From JALYRV01 sp036675475 (GTDB lineage Bacteria; Acidobacteriota; Vicinamibacteria; Vicinamibacterales; SCN-69-37): a stretch of 64,000 nt of DNA. The DNA is taken from contig JAKFEY010000029.1 in NCBI GenBank assembly GCA_036675475.1, positions 62,001 to 126,000 on the forward strand, written 5' to 3'. Shown piece by piece: positions 1 to 9,587 of this stretch (position 1 is the stretch's first letter; every line of letters starts with the position of its first letter). Below the pieces are notes generated by a model that ran no database searches, had not been told where the DNA came from, and saw nothing but the letters and a program-made list of their open reading frames with translations. Position numbers and translations under genes: made by a program.

Positions 1-224
1 GGCGTGGCATGCTCGGCCTCCAGCGCGGCCAGCACCCGGCCGTGAATCGTCATCGCGGCTTTCGACGACAACTGTTGGGAGACGATCGAACGCACCAGCA
101 GTCCGAAGCGATCCATCTCATGCGAACGCTCCAGGCCGCACGGTCCAAACCGCTTCACGAGGCTGCCCAGCCGCGGGTCATGGCGCATCAGATGCCGCCT
201 GGCCTTCGCGTAGTCCACCTGCAT
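1..224 (-). CDS. AlkA-like DNA-3-methyladenine glycosylase (HhH-GPD), 3' end outside window
   Basis: Only the first 74 codons are present, read leftwards from the ATG at 224. The stretch at residues about 46-60 (RSIVSQQLSSKAAMTI) is typical of the start of the HhH-GPD fold in AlkA-type glycosylases, which remove alkylated purines from DNA in base-excision repair. The helix-hairpin-helix and catalytic Asp lie beyond the window edge, so activity cannot be judged. The gene is divergent from the amidohydrolase gene with only 41 bases between. A GATAAT hexamer (237-232, minus strand) ends 7 bases before the ATG and could be its -10 element. Confidence 0.8.
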   Translation of the reverse strand, partial: MQVDYAKARRHLMRHDPRLGSLVKRFGPCGLERSHEMDRFGLLVRSIVSQQLSSKAAMTIHGRVLAALEAEHAT

Positions 225-250
225 GACGTGGATTATCGCCGACCGCAGAT

Positions 251-256
251 TAGAAT
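251..256 (+). promoter_or_regulatory. TAGAAT -10, 9 bases before the TolB-amidohydrolase ATG (leaderless candidate)
   Basis: Hexamer of TANNNT form; initiation 6-9 bases downstream would coincide with the ATG at 266. No TTGACA is seen at normal spacing. Confidence 0.5.
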
Positions 257-265
257 GAGCGCCCT

Positions 266-3200
266 ATGAAGGACGCGTTCAAGCCCTCGCTCTCGCTGCT
301 CTTCGCGCTTCTGGCCGCGGCCGGCCTCGCGGCGCAGGGAAGCTCGCAGACCAAATGGAATGTCACCGAGCCGTTCGGCCCGGCCACGCCCGTATCGTTC
401 GACACGAACGAGGGCACGTGGATGAACGTCGACGTCAGTCCCGACGGCCGCACGCTCGTGTTCGACCTGATGGGCGACATCTACGTGATGCCCGTCGAGG
501 GGTCGGGCGCATCGCCCGCCAGGCGCCTGCTCGGCGGCGCCGCGTTCGAGATGCAGCCGCGATTCAGCCCCGACGGCACGCGCATCGCGTTTGCCAGCGA
601 CCGCGGCGGCCTCTGGAACATCTGGACGATGGACCCGAACGGCGGAGATTTGAAGCAAGTCTCGCGCGAGCAGAAGTGGTTCATCAACAGTCCGACGTGG
701 TCGCCCGACGGCCGGTTCCTGTTTGCGCGCCGGCATTTCGTGTCGACGCGCTCGCTCGGCGCCGGCGAAATCTGGATGTATCACGCCTCCGGATCCGACG
801 GCCTGCAGGTGACCGAGAAGGTCAGCTTCCAGAAGGATCAGGGCGAGCCCGCCGTGTCGCCCGACGGCCGGTATCTCTATTACAGCAAGGACGTCACGCC
901 CGGCCTGAACTTCGAATACAACAAGGATCCGCACGGCGTGATCTACGCCATCATCCGGCGCGATCTGGAAAGCGGCCAGGAGCGCACGTTCGTGTCGCGC
1001 CCCGGCGGCTCCATCACGCCGCGGCCGTCGCCCGATGGCAGGCATCTGGCGTTCATCCGCCGGGTTGATCTCAAGAGCCACCTGTTTCTGAAGGACTTGA
1101 GCAGCGGCGACGAATGGTCGATCTTCGATCGGCTCGACAAAGACCTGCAGGAAGCCTGGGCGGTGCTCGGGGTGTATGCGCAGTACGCGTGGTCCCCAGA
1201 CAATCGCTTCATCTACATCTGGGGCGAGGGCAAGATCTGGAAAGTCGACGTCGCAAAGAAAGCCGGCGTGCAGGTGCCGTTCACGGCGCGCGTCGAGCAA
1301 TCGCTCAACACACCCGTCCGCTTTCCGGTTGTGGTGCACCCGGATCGCTTCCAGGTGAAGATGCTGCGCGACGTCGTGGTGTCGCCCGATGGCGCCACGG
1401 TGTTCTACAGCGCCCTCGGCCGCCTCTACACGCAGCGCATCGGCGCGGAGGCCGCGACGATGATCGCCGGCGGCAGCTCCAGCCCCGTTACGTCGACCGT
1501 CTCGGCGCCTGCGCTGGCGCCTGACGGAAAGACGATTGCGTTTGCGGCATGGCACGACACGACCGGCGGCCGCATCATCCTTACCGGCATCGACGGGACG
1601 AACCCGCGCGAGATTACCAGAGAGCGGGGCCATTACACCGAGCCCGCGTTCTCGCCTGACGGCCGCTGGATCGCCTACCGCAAGACCGGCGGGGACATGA
1701 CGCGCGGCACGTCGTACGCGATGAACCCCGGCCTGTATGTCGCGCGCGCCGACGGCACCGGAGAGCCGCGCCTGGTCCGCGACGGCGGCTCGAACCCGAA
1801 GTTCACGAAGGACGGCGCGCGGCTGTTCTACAACGACTTCCGCAACAACAACTTCGTGCTCGCGAGCGTCGATCTCGACGGCAGCGATGACCGCATCCAC
1901 CTGCAGTCGCCCAACGCGACGACGATGGTGCCGTCGCCTGATGAGCGCTGGGTCGCCTTCATCGAGCGCTTCCACACGTACGTCGCGGCGTTCCCGAAAA
2001 CGGGCCGGCCGATCGACATCGGGCCACGCACGGGCACGTTCCCGGTCGCGCGCGTGTCACGCGAGTCAGGTTTCTATCTGCAGTGGTCGCCTGACAGCAC
2101 CAGGGTGTACTGGACGCAGGGGCCTGAGCTGTTCACGCGCGAGCTGTCGCGCACATTCACGTTCCTTGGACAGGGCCTCGACAAGCCCGACGAGCCCGAA
2201 TCGACGGGCCGCGCCATCGGCTTCACCGCGCAGGCCGACAAACCCACCGGCGCCATCGCGCTGACCGGCGCACGCATCGTCACCATGCGGGATGGCGGCC
2301 GCAGTCCGCAGAGTGTCATCGAGAACGGCACCGTCGTGATCGAGGCGAACCGGATCACGGCCGTCGGGCCATCGGCATCGGTCACGATTCCGCCCGGTGC
2401 GAAGCGGATTGACGCGCGCGGCAAGACCATCATTCCCGGCCTGATCGACGCGCACGCCCACGTCGGCGGCGAGAGTGAAGGCCTGTTGACGCGCCAGAGC
2501 TGGCCGTTGATGGCCAATCTCGCCTTTGGCGTGACGACGATGCACGATCCGTCGAACGATTCGGAGACGATCTTCACAAACGCGGAGATGGTGAGGGCGG
2601 GGCTGAAGATCGGGCCGCGGCTGTTTTCGACCGGCACGATTCTGTACGGCGCCGAGACGCCCTTCAAGGCGGTGATCGACACGTATGAGGACGCGCTGTT
2701 TCACATCCGCCGCATGAAGGCGGTGGGCGCGATCTCGGTGAAGAGCTACAACCAGCAGCGGCGGGACGTGCGGCAGATGATCATCAAGGCCGCGCGTGAA
2801 GAGCAGATGATGGTCGTGCCGGAAGGCGGCTCGCTGTTCTATCAGAACGCCACGCATGTGCTTGACGGTCACACCACGGTGGAGCACAACATTCCTGTAC
2901 CGGTCCTCTATAAGGACGTGCTCACGGTGTACGGGAAGAGCGGCGTGGCCTACACGCCGACGCTGATCGTGGGCTATGGCGGGCTGAGCGGCGAGTTCTA
3001 CTGGTATCAGCAGTCGAACGTCTGGGAGAACGAGCGGCTGTTGCAGTTCACGCCGCGCGACGTGATCGTGCCGCGTGCGCGCCGCCGGCTGATGGCCGCC
3101 GAGGACGATTACAACCATTTCACCATCGCGCGTGGAGCCAGGCAGCTGATGGAGGCCGGCGCGCTCGTGAACATGGGCGCGCATGGGCAGATTCACGGCA

Positions 3201-3493
3201 TCGGCGCGCACTGGGAAATCTGGATGATGCAGCAGGGCGGCATGAGCAACATGGAAGCGCTGCGCACCGCGACGCTCAATCCTGCGCTGTCGCTCGGCAT
3301 GGACAAGGATCTCGGATCGATTGAAGTGGGCAAGCTGGCCGATCTCGTGGTGCTCGATCGGAATCCGCTCGACAACATCCGTCACACCGAAACGGTGCGG
3401 ATGGTCATGGTCAACGGCCGGCTCTACGATCACGACTTGAACGAGATCGGAACGCGGGAAAGGAAACGCGAGCCGTTTTGGTGGTCAAGGTAG
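266..3493 (+). CDS. Secreted TolB-like propeller / amidohydrolase fusion protein
   Basis: A 1075-residue protein with a signal peptide (about residues 1-24). Residues about 40-650 are a TolB/WD40-like propeller with repeated 'SPDG' turns, and residues about 665-1060 form an amidohydrolase domain. The metal-binding HxH is H730/H732 in DAHAH. Further candidate ligands are K826, H869/H874 and H973, and the C-terminus has the usual 'GKLADLVVLDRNPL' block. Families with this architecture are annotated as periplasmic amidohydrolases or peptidases of unknown substrate, so I do not assign one. A TAGAAT hexamer (251-256) nine bases before the ATG suggests a leaderless mRNA. The stop overlaps the start of the GH127 gene. 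Confidence 0.9.
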   Translation: MKDAFKPSLSLLFALLAAAGLAAQGSSQTKWNVTEPFGPATPVSFDTNEGTWMNVDVSPDGRTLVFDLMGDIYVMPVEGSGASPARRLLGGAAFEMQPRFSPDGTRIAFASDRGGLWNIWTMDPNGGDLKQVSREQKWFINSPTWSPDGRFLFARRHFVSTRSLGAGEIWMYHASGSDGLQVTEKVSFQKDQGEPAVSPDGRYLYYSKDVTPGLNFEYNKDPHGVIYAIIRRDLESGQERTFVSRPGGSITPRPSPDGRHLAFIRRVDLKSHLFLKDLSSGDEWSIFDRLDKDLQEAWAVLGVYAQYAWSPDNRFIYIWGEGKIWKVDVAKKAGVQVPFTARVEQSLNTPVRFPVVVHPDRFQVKMLRDVVVSPDGATVFYSALGRLYTQRIGAEAATMIAGGSSSPVTSTVSAPALAPDGKTIAFAAWHDTTGGRIILTGIDGTNPREITRERGHYTEPAFSPDGRWIAYRKTGGDMTRGTSYAMNPGLYVARADGTGEPRLVRDGGSNPKFTKDGARLFYNDFRNNNFVLASVDLDGSDDRIHLQSPNATTMVPSPDERWVAFIERFHTYVAAFPKTGRPIDIGPRTGTFPVARVSRESGFYLQWSPDSTRVYWTQGPELFTRELSRTFTFLGQGLDKPDEPESTGRAIGFTAQADKPTGAIALTGARIVTMRDGGRSPQSVIENGTVVIEANRITAVGPSASVTIPPGAKRIDARGKTIIPGLIDAHAHVGGESEGLLTRQSWPLMANLAFGVTTMHDPSNDSETIFTNAEMVRAGLKIGPRLFSTGTILYGAETPFKAVIDTYEDALFHIRRMKAVGAISVKSYNQQRRDVRQMIIKAAREEQMMVVPEGGSLFYQNATHVLDGHTTVEHNIPVPVLYKDVLTVYGKSGVAYTPTLIVGYGGLSGEFYWYQQSNVWENERLLQFTPRDVIVPRARRRLMAAEDDYNHFTIARGARQLMEAGALVNMGAHGQIHGIGAHWEIWMMQQGGMSNMEALRTATLNPALSLGMDKDLGSIEVGKLADLVVLDRNPLDNIRHTETVRMVMVNGRLYDHDLNEIGTRERKREPFWWSR

Positions 3494-5433
3494 TTCTTCC
3501 CGGGCTGATCGCGCTGTTGGCAGCGGTCCTGCTGCAGGCGATGCCCGATCGCGTCTATCCGATCCGGCCCGTCGAGCACGGCGACGTGGTGCTGACCGAT
3601 GGCTTCTGGCGGGATCGGCTCGAGGTCAACCGGACATCGAGCATTCCGCACATCATGCGGCAGAACGAGCTGACCGGCCGCGTGGCGAATTTTGAAAAAG
3701 CCGCCGGTCTGAAGGACGGGGCGTACGACGGCCGCCGGTTCAACGACACGGACATCTACAAGGCGATTGAGGCCGCGTCGTACTCGCTGAAGCGGACGCC
3801 GGATGCGGACCTGTCGGCCGCGCTCGATCGCCTGATCGACCTGATCGCCAAATCGCAGGAGCCCGACGGCTATCTGATGCCGGCGCGGACGATCGATCCG
3901 TCGAACCCGGCGCCCGGGATGGGGCCCGAACGCTGGGTGCACCTCAATGGCAGCCACGAGCTTTACAACGCCGGCCATCTCTACGAAGCTGCCATTGCGC
4001 ACTTCGAGGCCACGGGGAAACGCACGCTGCTCGACGTCGCGTTGAAGAACGCCAACCTCGTGGCCGCGACATTCAGCCCCGACAAGCTGCGCGCTGTCCC
4101 CGGGCACGAGGAGATCGAGCTGGCGCTCATCCGGTTGTTCCGGCTCACGGGCGTGCCGCGCTACTACGACGCGGCGCGATTCTTCCTCGATCAGCGCGGC
4201 AGCCGGCACGAGACGACGCCCTATCCCGACGGCCCGTTCGCGATGTACAACGACCGGCCGTACAAGCAGGATCACCTGCCGGTGGTGCAGCAGGATCGCG
4301 CGGTCGGCCATGCTGTGCGCGCGGTGTACCTGTATGCGGCGATGGCCGACGTGGCCGCGCTCCAGGGCGACAAGGCCTATCTCGCGGCGTCCGAGCGGAT
4401 CTGGCAGGACATGGTGTCGAAGCGGATGTACGTCACCGGCGGCATCGGGTCGCGCGGCACCGTGGAGGCATTCGGCGACGATTACGAGCTGCCGAACCGC
4501 ACCGCCTACACGGAAACGTGCGCCTCGGCGGGCAACGTGTTCTGGAACGCGCGCATGTTCCTGGCGACGGGCAACACGGCCTATCTCGATGTGCTCGAGC
4601 GCACGTTGTACAACGGCCTGCTGTCGGGCGTGTCGCTGTCGGGCGACCGGTTCTTCTATCAGAACCCGCTCGAATCCACGGGCCGCGCCGCGCGCAGCGA
4701 GTATTTCGACGTCGCGTGCTGCCCCGCGAATCTCGCGCGCACGATCGCGCAGATGCCCGGCTACATTTACGCCTACGACGGCGAAACGATTCTGGTGAAT
4801 CTGTATGCGGGCAGCCGCGCGCGGGTGCCGCTGGGCCGCGGCGCCGTCACGGTGACGCAGACCACGAACTATCCGTGGGACGGCGAGGTGCGCCTTCGCG
4901 TGGAGCCTGAGGCGCCGAGGATGTTCACCGTGGCATTTCGCAATCCGTCGTGGACCGGCGAGCGGCCGCTCGAAAGCGATCTGTACCGGTATGCCGACGG
5001 CGGGCGGCTGCCGCCGCCCGTCATCGAGGTGAATGGCGAGCCGTTCATCGACGTGCGCGGCCGCAGCGGCTTCATCACCATCATGCGCGAGTGGAAGCGC
5101 GGCGACGAGATTCGCGTCCGCTTCGCGATGCCGGTTCGCCGGCTTGTCTCACACCCGAGCGTGACGGCCAACACCGGGAAAGTTGCCTTCGAGCGCGGAC
5201 CGCTCGTGTATGCGCTCGAAGCGGCCGACAACGGCGGCGCCGTCCTCGATCTCGAAGTGCCCGCCGCCGCGCGGCTCGACTCGTTATTCCGCCGCAATCT
5301 GCTCGGCGGCGTGCAGGTGATCACCGGCCAGGCGCTGCGCGCCGGCCGCCGCGTCACCTTCACGGCCGTCCCCTACTTCGTCTGGGCCAATCGCGGCGCG
5401 GGTGAAATGGCTGTTTGGATCAGAGCGCAGTAG
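3478..5433 (+). CDS. Glycoside hydrolase family 127 (beta-L-arabinofuranosidase type, DUF1680)
   Basis: About 650 residues beginning with a hydrophobic export signal. The family's zinc/catalytic residues are visible: E346 and C348 in TETCAS, and the vicinal C414-C415 in VACCPAN. In characterised GH127 enzymes these bind zinc and one Cys is the nucleophile that releases arabinofuranose. The start is TTG 3478 or GTG 3481; an AGGA at 3461-3464 lies 13 bases before the TTG. The start falls inside the end of the amidohydrolase gene, so the two are probably translationally coupled. The likely role is hydrolysis of plant-type arabinosides in the periplasm; the exact substrate is not readable from sequence. 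Confidence 0.9.
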   Translation: MVVKVVLPGLIALLAAVLLQAMPDRVYPIRPVEHGDVVLTDGFWRDRLEVNRTSSIPHIMRQNELTGRVANFEKAAGLKDGAYDGRRFNDTDIYKAIEAASYSLKRTPDADLSAALDRLIDLIAKSQEPDGYLMPARTIDPSNPAPGMGPERWVHLNGSHELYNAGHLYEAAIAHFEATGKRTLLDVALKNANLVAATFSPDKLRAVPGHEEIELALIRLFRLTGVPRYYDAARFFLDQRGSRHETTPYPDGPFAMYNDRPYKQDHLPVVQQDRAVGHAVRAVYLYAAMADVAALQGDKAYLAASERIWQDMVSKRMYVTGGIGSRGTVEAFGDDYELPNRTAYTETCASAGNVFWNARMFLATGNTAYLDVLERTLYNGLLSGVSLSGDRFFYQNPLESTGRAARSEYFDVACCPANLARTIAQMPGYIYAYDGETILVNLYAGSRARVPLGRGAVTVTQTTNYPWDGEVRLRVEPEAPRMFTVAFRNPSWTGERPLESDLYRYADGGRLPPPVIEVNGEPFIDVRGRSGFITIMREWKRGDEIRVRFAMPVRRLVSHPSVTANTGKVAFERGPLVYALEAADNGGAVLDLEVPAAARLDSLFRRNLLGGVQVITGQALRAGRRVTFTAVPYFVWANRGAGEMAVWIRAQ

Positions 5434-5480
5434 CACGCGCTCTGACGACGCACGTTACGATTTACAATCCAGCCACCTCA

Positions 5481-7109
5481 ATGCGCCTCCTCCGTCCGCT
5501 TTCTGCGCGGTTCACGCGCATCGTGTCGGTGCTGACCCTCGCAGCCTGGGTGGGCGTGACGGGGCTGCTCGTGCACCGCTCCTACATCAAGGCGTCGGCC
5601 GCCAATCTCGCCACGGACCTCGCGCGCTACGGGGCCGAAGCGCAGTGGCGCGGCATCTACTATCGCGGCGAGAAGATCGGCTTCTCCGTGGGGCAGGTCG
5701 TGCCTACGGAGTCCGGTTTCGAAATGCAGGAAGACGGGCGCATGCAGATTGCGCTGCTCGGCGCCGACACCGTGGCGACGCTGAAGACCGTCGCGCGCGT
5801 GGACTCGCGCTTCGTCCTGCAGTCGTTCGAGTTCTCGCTCGACCCTGGCACGGGCGCCACGCGCATCGCGGGAACCGTCGACGGCCTCCAGTTGACGCTG
5901 ACGGTGACGACGCCGACGAGCACGAGGACGGAGACGCGCACGCTGGCCGAGCCGCCCGCACTCGCGTTGAACCTGGGACGGCGGCTCGCGGCCGAAGGCC
6001 TCCGCACCGGCGCGCGATATCAGGTGCAGGTGTTCGATCCCGCGACGCTCAGCAACGCGCCCATGACCATCGTCGTCGGCGAGCGCGAGCTGCTGCGGCT
6101 GGCGGGACTGCCGCTGCCCGTCTTCCGCCTCGAGATGCAGTTCGCCGGCCTGACCGCGACGTCGTGGATCACCGACACCGGGGAAGTCGTGCGCGAGGAA
6201 AGCGCGCTCGGCATGATCGTGGTCAAGGAGGAGCCTGACGTCGCCCCGCGGATGGCGGTGTCGCAGCGCGCGCGCGTCGACATGATTCAGGCGGCCGCCA
6301 TCGTGCCGCAGGCGCGGCACCGCATCGACGATCCGCGCAGCGTCGAGCGGCTGCTGCTGAAGCTGACGGGCGCGGAGCTGCCGGCCGGCGATCTGAATGG
6401 GGCGGGGCAGACGGCGCTGCCGTCAGTCGACGGCGCGCAGGTGATCGAGCTTCGCGACCCGCGCACGCTCGGCCCGCAGCCGCCCGATCCCGACGTGAGC
6501 CGGTATCTGGCGCCCGAGCCGCTGCTCGAAAGCGACGCGCCCGAAATCATCGCCGAGGCGCAGACGGCCATTCGCGGCGCCACCGATCCGCGCGTGCAGG
6601 CCGAGCGCCTCGTGCGTCACGTCAACGCGCTGCTCGAGAAGAAGCCGACCGTGAGCATCCCGTCGGCAAAGGAAGTCCTGCGCACGAAGATCGGCGACTG
6701 CAACGAGCACACGGCGCTGTTTGTCGCGATGGCGCGCGCGCTCGGCATTCCTGCGCGGATTGCCGTCGGGCTCGTCTACCTGAACGGCGCGTTCTTCTAT
6801 CACGCGTGGCCCGAAGTGTACGTGGCGGGCCCGGGCCGCGGCGCTCACTGGCTGCCGGTCGATCCCACGCTCAATCAGTTTCCTGCGGACGCCACGCACC
6901 TGCGTGTCGCGCGCGGCGGCCTCGAGAAACAGACCCTGGTGCTGCCGCTCATCGGCCGGCTGAAGATCGAAATCGCCGAGATGCAGCTCGCGGAAGGCGC
7001 GATCCCCACGCTGATTGGCGCGGCGCGGTCTTCCACCGTGAATCCCGTTCCGCTCGTAACCCGGCCGGCATCCGGCGGCCACAGCTGCGGCTGCTGGAGA
7101 GATCGATGA
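5481..7109 (+). CDS. Transglutaminase-like cysteine protease domain protein, membrane-anchored
   Basis: A 542-residue protein with one N-terminal hydrophobic segment (about 12-35), then a long uncharacterised extracytoplasmic region and a C-terminal transglutaminase-like domain. The triad is clear: C407 in GDCNEH, H441 in YHAWPEV and D461 in PVDPT. The start was set at ATG 5481, since the reading frame upstream of it is non-conserved. A TACAAT (5463-5468) ends 12 bases before it. The stop TGA overlaps the ATG of the ABC ATPase gene (ATGA), so the protein probably works with the ABC exporter that follows. Protease, amidase or crosslinker cannot be told apart here. Confidence 0.85.
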   Translation: MRLLRPLSARFTRIVSVLTLAAWVGVTGLLVHRSYIKASAANLATDLARYGAEAQWRGIYYRGEKIGFSVGQVVPTESGFEMQEDGRMQIALLGADTVATLKTVARVDSRFVLQSFEFSLDPGTGATRIAGTVDGLQLTLTVTTPTSTRTETRTLAEPPALALNLGRRLAAEGLRTGARYQVQVFDPATLSNAPMTIVVGERELLRLAGLPLPVFRLEMQFAGLTATSWITDTGEVVREESALGMIVVKEEPDVAPRMAVSQRARVDMIQAAAIVPQARHRIDDPRSVERLLLKLTGAELPAGDLNGAGQTALPSVDGAQVIELRDPRTLGPQPPDPDVSRYLAPEPLLESDAPEIIAEAQTAIRGATDPRVQAERLVRHVNALLEKKPTVSIPSAKEVLRTKIGDCNEHTALFVAMARALGIPARIAVGLVYLNGAFFYHAWPEVYVAGPGRGAHWLPVDPTLNQFPADATHLRVARGGLEKQTLVLPLIGRLKIEIAEMQLAEGAIPTLIGAARSSTVNPVPLVTRPASGGHSCGCWRDR

Positions 7110-7858
7110 TCGAGATCCAGAACCTCGTCAAGCGTTACGGGTCCTTCACCGCCGTCGACGGCGTGAGTCTCGATGTGCAGCCGGGCGAGATCCACGGCTT
7201 CCTCGGACCCAACGGCGCCGGCAAGACGACGACGATCAGGATGATTGCGGGGCTGTTGAAGCCGACGGCAGGACGGATTCTGGTCAACGGGCACGACACG
7301 GCGCGGGCGCCGGAGGCGGCGAAGGCGTCGCTGGGCTTCATTCCCGACCGGCCGTTCGTGTACGAAAAGCTGACCGCCGGCGAGTTTCTGCGCTTTCACG
7401 CGGGGCTGTACGGTCTCGACGGCGCGTTGATCGCCGGCCGTTCGAAGGAGATGCTCGACATCTTCGAGCTGTCGCGCTGGGAGAACGAGCTCGTCGAAAG
7501 CTTCTCGCACGGCATGAAGCAGCGCCTGGTGATGGCGGCGGCCTTCATGCACAAGCCGAAGGCGGTGCTCGTCGACGAGCCGATGGTGGGCCTCGACCCG
7601 CGCGGCGCGCGGCTGATCAAGGACGTCTTCCGGCGCATGGCCGGCAGCGGCGTCGCGATTCTGATGAGCACGCACACGCTGGAGGTCGCCGAGGAGATGT
7701 GCGACCGCATCAGCATCATCCTCAAGGGCCAGATCATCGCGCACGGCACGGTGGACGATCTGCGCGCGATGGCGGGATCGCCCGACGCCGAGCTGACACC
7801 GGTGTTTCTCAAGCTCACCGGCGGCAGCGCGCTGCAGGAAATCGACGAGATCGTGTGA
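7106..7858 (+). CDS. ABC transporter ATP-binding protein (ABC-2 exporter type)
   Basis: A 250-residue nucleotide-binding subunit. Walker A is GPNGAGKT at residues 34-41, the signature region is FSHGMKQR, and Walker B with its Glu is AVLVDEPMVGLDP, followed by the switch His in STHTLE. The architecture matches ATPases that drive ABC-2 exporters. The start is fixed by the ATGA overlap with the upstream gene, and its own stop overlaps the GTG of the permease gene, giving a tightly coupled pair. The substrate is unknown. Confidence 0.93.
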   Translation: MIEIQNLVKRYGSFTAVDGVSLDVQPGEIHGFLGPNGAGKTTTIRMIAGLLKPTAGRILVNGHDTARAPEAAKASLGFIPDRPFVYEKLTAGEFLRFHAGLYGLDGALIAGRSKEMLDIFELSRWENELVESFSHGMKQRLVMAAAFMHKPKAVLVDEPMVGLDPRGARLIKDVFRRMAGSGVAILMSTHTLEVAEEMCDRISIILKGQIIAHGTVDDLRAMAGSPDAELTPVFLKLTGGSALQEIDEIV

Positions 7859-9573
7859 CGGACGTGACCCCTGGGCGCGAGGCGCCATTTCCCTTTCTGC
7901 TCGCGCCCGCGCTCTGGGCGTCGCGCAATCGCGCGCGCCGGCGGCAGCGCGGCGACGGCACGCGCGCGCTGCTGTTTGGCGGCATCGCGCTCGGCGTCTG
8001 CGGCGTGCTGTTCTCAGGCGCCTACTGGCTCACGTGCCAGCTCGCGGGCTTCGCCGAGCTGGGCGACTATCTGCTGCGCCTCGGCCTCTCGTGGCTGTTC
8101 CTCACGTTCCTGTCGTTTCTCGCGTTCAGCGGCGTGGTGACGTCGCTCTCCACATTCTTTCTGTCCGAGGATCTGCGTCTGCTCATGGCCGCGCCCGTGG
8201 CGGCGCGGCGGCTGTTTCACGCGCGCATGACGCGCACGGTGCTGCAGGCGTCGTGGATGGTGGTGATCTTCATCGTACCGGTGCTGGGCGGCGTCGGCGC
8301 GGCGAAGTGCGCGGGGCCCGGTTACTACGCCACGGGCCTGCTCACGATCGTGCCGTTCGCGATCATCCCGGTGGCCATCGGCGCCGGCATCACGCTGCTG
8401 CTGGTGAATGTGTTTCCGGCCAAGCGCGCGCGCGACGTGCTGATGCTGATGGGGCTCGTGTTTGCCGGCGCGCTGGTGCTGCTGCTCCGGTTCGTGCAGC
8501 CCGAGCGCCTGCTGAAAGTGGACTCGCTGCCGGATCTGAGCGCGTTCTTCGCGACGCTGCAGTCGCCGGTCACGCCGATGCTGCCGTCGTTCTGGGCCGG
8601 CGAGGCGCTGTTTGCCGGGTTGATGGGCGGCCGCGATCTGCTGCACCTGGCCGCGCTGTGGACGACGGCGCTCGGGCTCGTGATTGCGATGCGCATGGCG
8701 TACGGGCGCTGGTACTTCTCCGGATTCAGCAAGGCGCAGGAGGCGCGGAAGGCGCGATTCACGAAGCTGCGCGTGCTCGAGGCCGTCGTGCGCGCGATGC
8801 CGATGGCCACGCCCCGAAAGCACCTGCTGCTCAAGGACCTGAAGGTGTTCCTGCGCGATGTGAGCCAGTGGTCACAGCTTCTGCTGCTGCTGGCGCTCGT
8901 CGTGGTGTATCTCTACAACTTCCGCGTGCTGGATCTCGACCGCGTGCCGTACATGAGCGGGTTCGTGAAGAACGTGTACGGCTTCCTCAACCTTGCGATG
9001 GCCGGCTTTGTCATGGCCACCGTCGCGGTGCGCTTCGTGTTTCCAGCGGTGTCGTCCGAGGGCGCCGCGTTCTGGATTATCCGGACGTCGCCGGTGCGCC
9101 TTCGGGATTTCCTCTGGTCCAAGTTCTGGACCGGCCTGCTGCCGCTGCTGCTGCTCGCCGAAGTGCTGACGATCGCCGGCAACAGGTTTCTCGGCGTCGA
9201 CGGCTTCCTGCAGATCGTCACGGCCGTTGCCGTCGTCTTCATCAGCTTCGCGCTGGTCGGCCTGGCGACGGCCCTCGGCGCGCGCTACCCGCGCTTCGCG
9301 GCTGAAAACATCAATCAAGTGGCCGGCTCGTACGGCGGCGTGTCCTTCATGATCAGCGCGGTCCTCTACATCGCCGGCATGATCGCGCTCGTCGGCTACG
9401 GCGCTTCGCAGTACCTGTGGGCGCTCTCGCGCCACCGCGCCATGCGCGACGGGGAGCTGACGTCCCTCGTCGTCACGTTCACGATTGCGGCCATTTTGAG
9501 CGTCGCGATCTTCCTTCTCTCGATGCGCAGCGGCGTCCGGGCCCTCGAAGAGATGGACCAGACGCCGGTGTAG
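7855..9573 (+). CDS. ABC-2 type transporter permease
   Basis: A 572-residue integral membrane protein with about twelve hydrophobic segments spread along its length, including residues about 40-60, 75-110, 155-200 and several between 340 and 560. The GTG start at 7855 overlaps the ATPase stop (GTGTGA), so I read it as the membrane partner of that ATPase. The double length relative to simple ABC-2 permeases suggests that both halves of the channel are in one chain. Cargo is unknown; the preceding transglutaminase-like protein could be a functional partner. Confidence 0.88.
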   Translation: MTDVTPGREAPFPFLLAPALWASRNRARRRQRGDGTRALLFGGIALGVCGVLFSGAYWLTCQLAGFAELGDYLLRLGLSWLFLTFLSFLAFSGVVTSLSTFFLSEDLRLLMAAPVAARRLFHARMTRTVLQASWMVVIFIVPVLGGVGAAKCAGPGYYATGLLTIVPFAIIPVAIGAGITLLLVNVFPAKRARDVLMLMGLVFAGALVLLLRFVQPERLLKVDSLPDLSAFFATLQSPVTPMLPSFWAGEALFAGLMGGRDLLHLAALWTTALGLVIAMRMAYGRWYFSGFSKAQEARKARFTKLRVLEAVVRAMPMATPRKHLLLKDLKVFLRDVSQWSQLLLLLALVVVYLYNFRVLDLDRVPYMSGFVKNVYGFLNLAMAGFVMATVAVRFVFPAVSSEGAAFWIIRTSPVRLRDFLWSKFWTGLLPLLLLAEVLTIAGNRFLGVDGFLQIVTAVAVVFISFALVGLATALGARYPRFAAENINQVAGSYGGVSFMISAVLYIAGMIALVGYGASQYLWALSRHRAMRDGELTSLVVTFTIAAILSVAIFLLSMRSGVRALEEMDQTPV

Positions 9574-9579
9574 TAGCAT
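9574..9579 (+). promoter_or_regulatory. TAGCAT -10, 8 bases before the isomerase ATG
   Basis: Suggests a new transcription start inside the long + strand run, at the isomerase gene. Confidence 0.45.
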
Positions 9580-9587
9580 CCGCATCC

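Noticed and set aside
233..1975. Long open frame of 580 codons on the minus strand opposite the TolB-amidohydrolase gene
   Set aside because: Arg/His/Ala-rich composition with no family features; a shadow frame caused by high GC. The plus frame has clear domains, signal peptide and catalytic residues.
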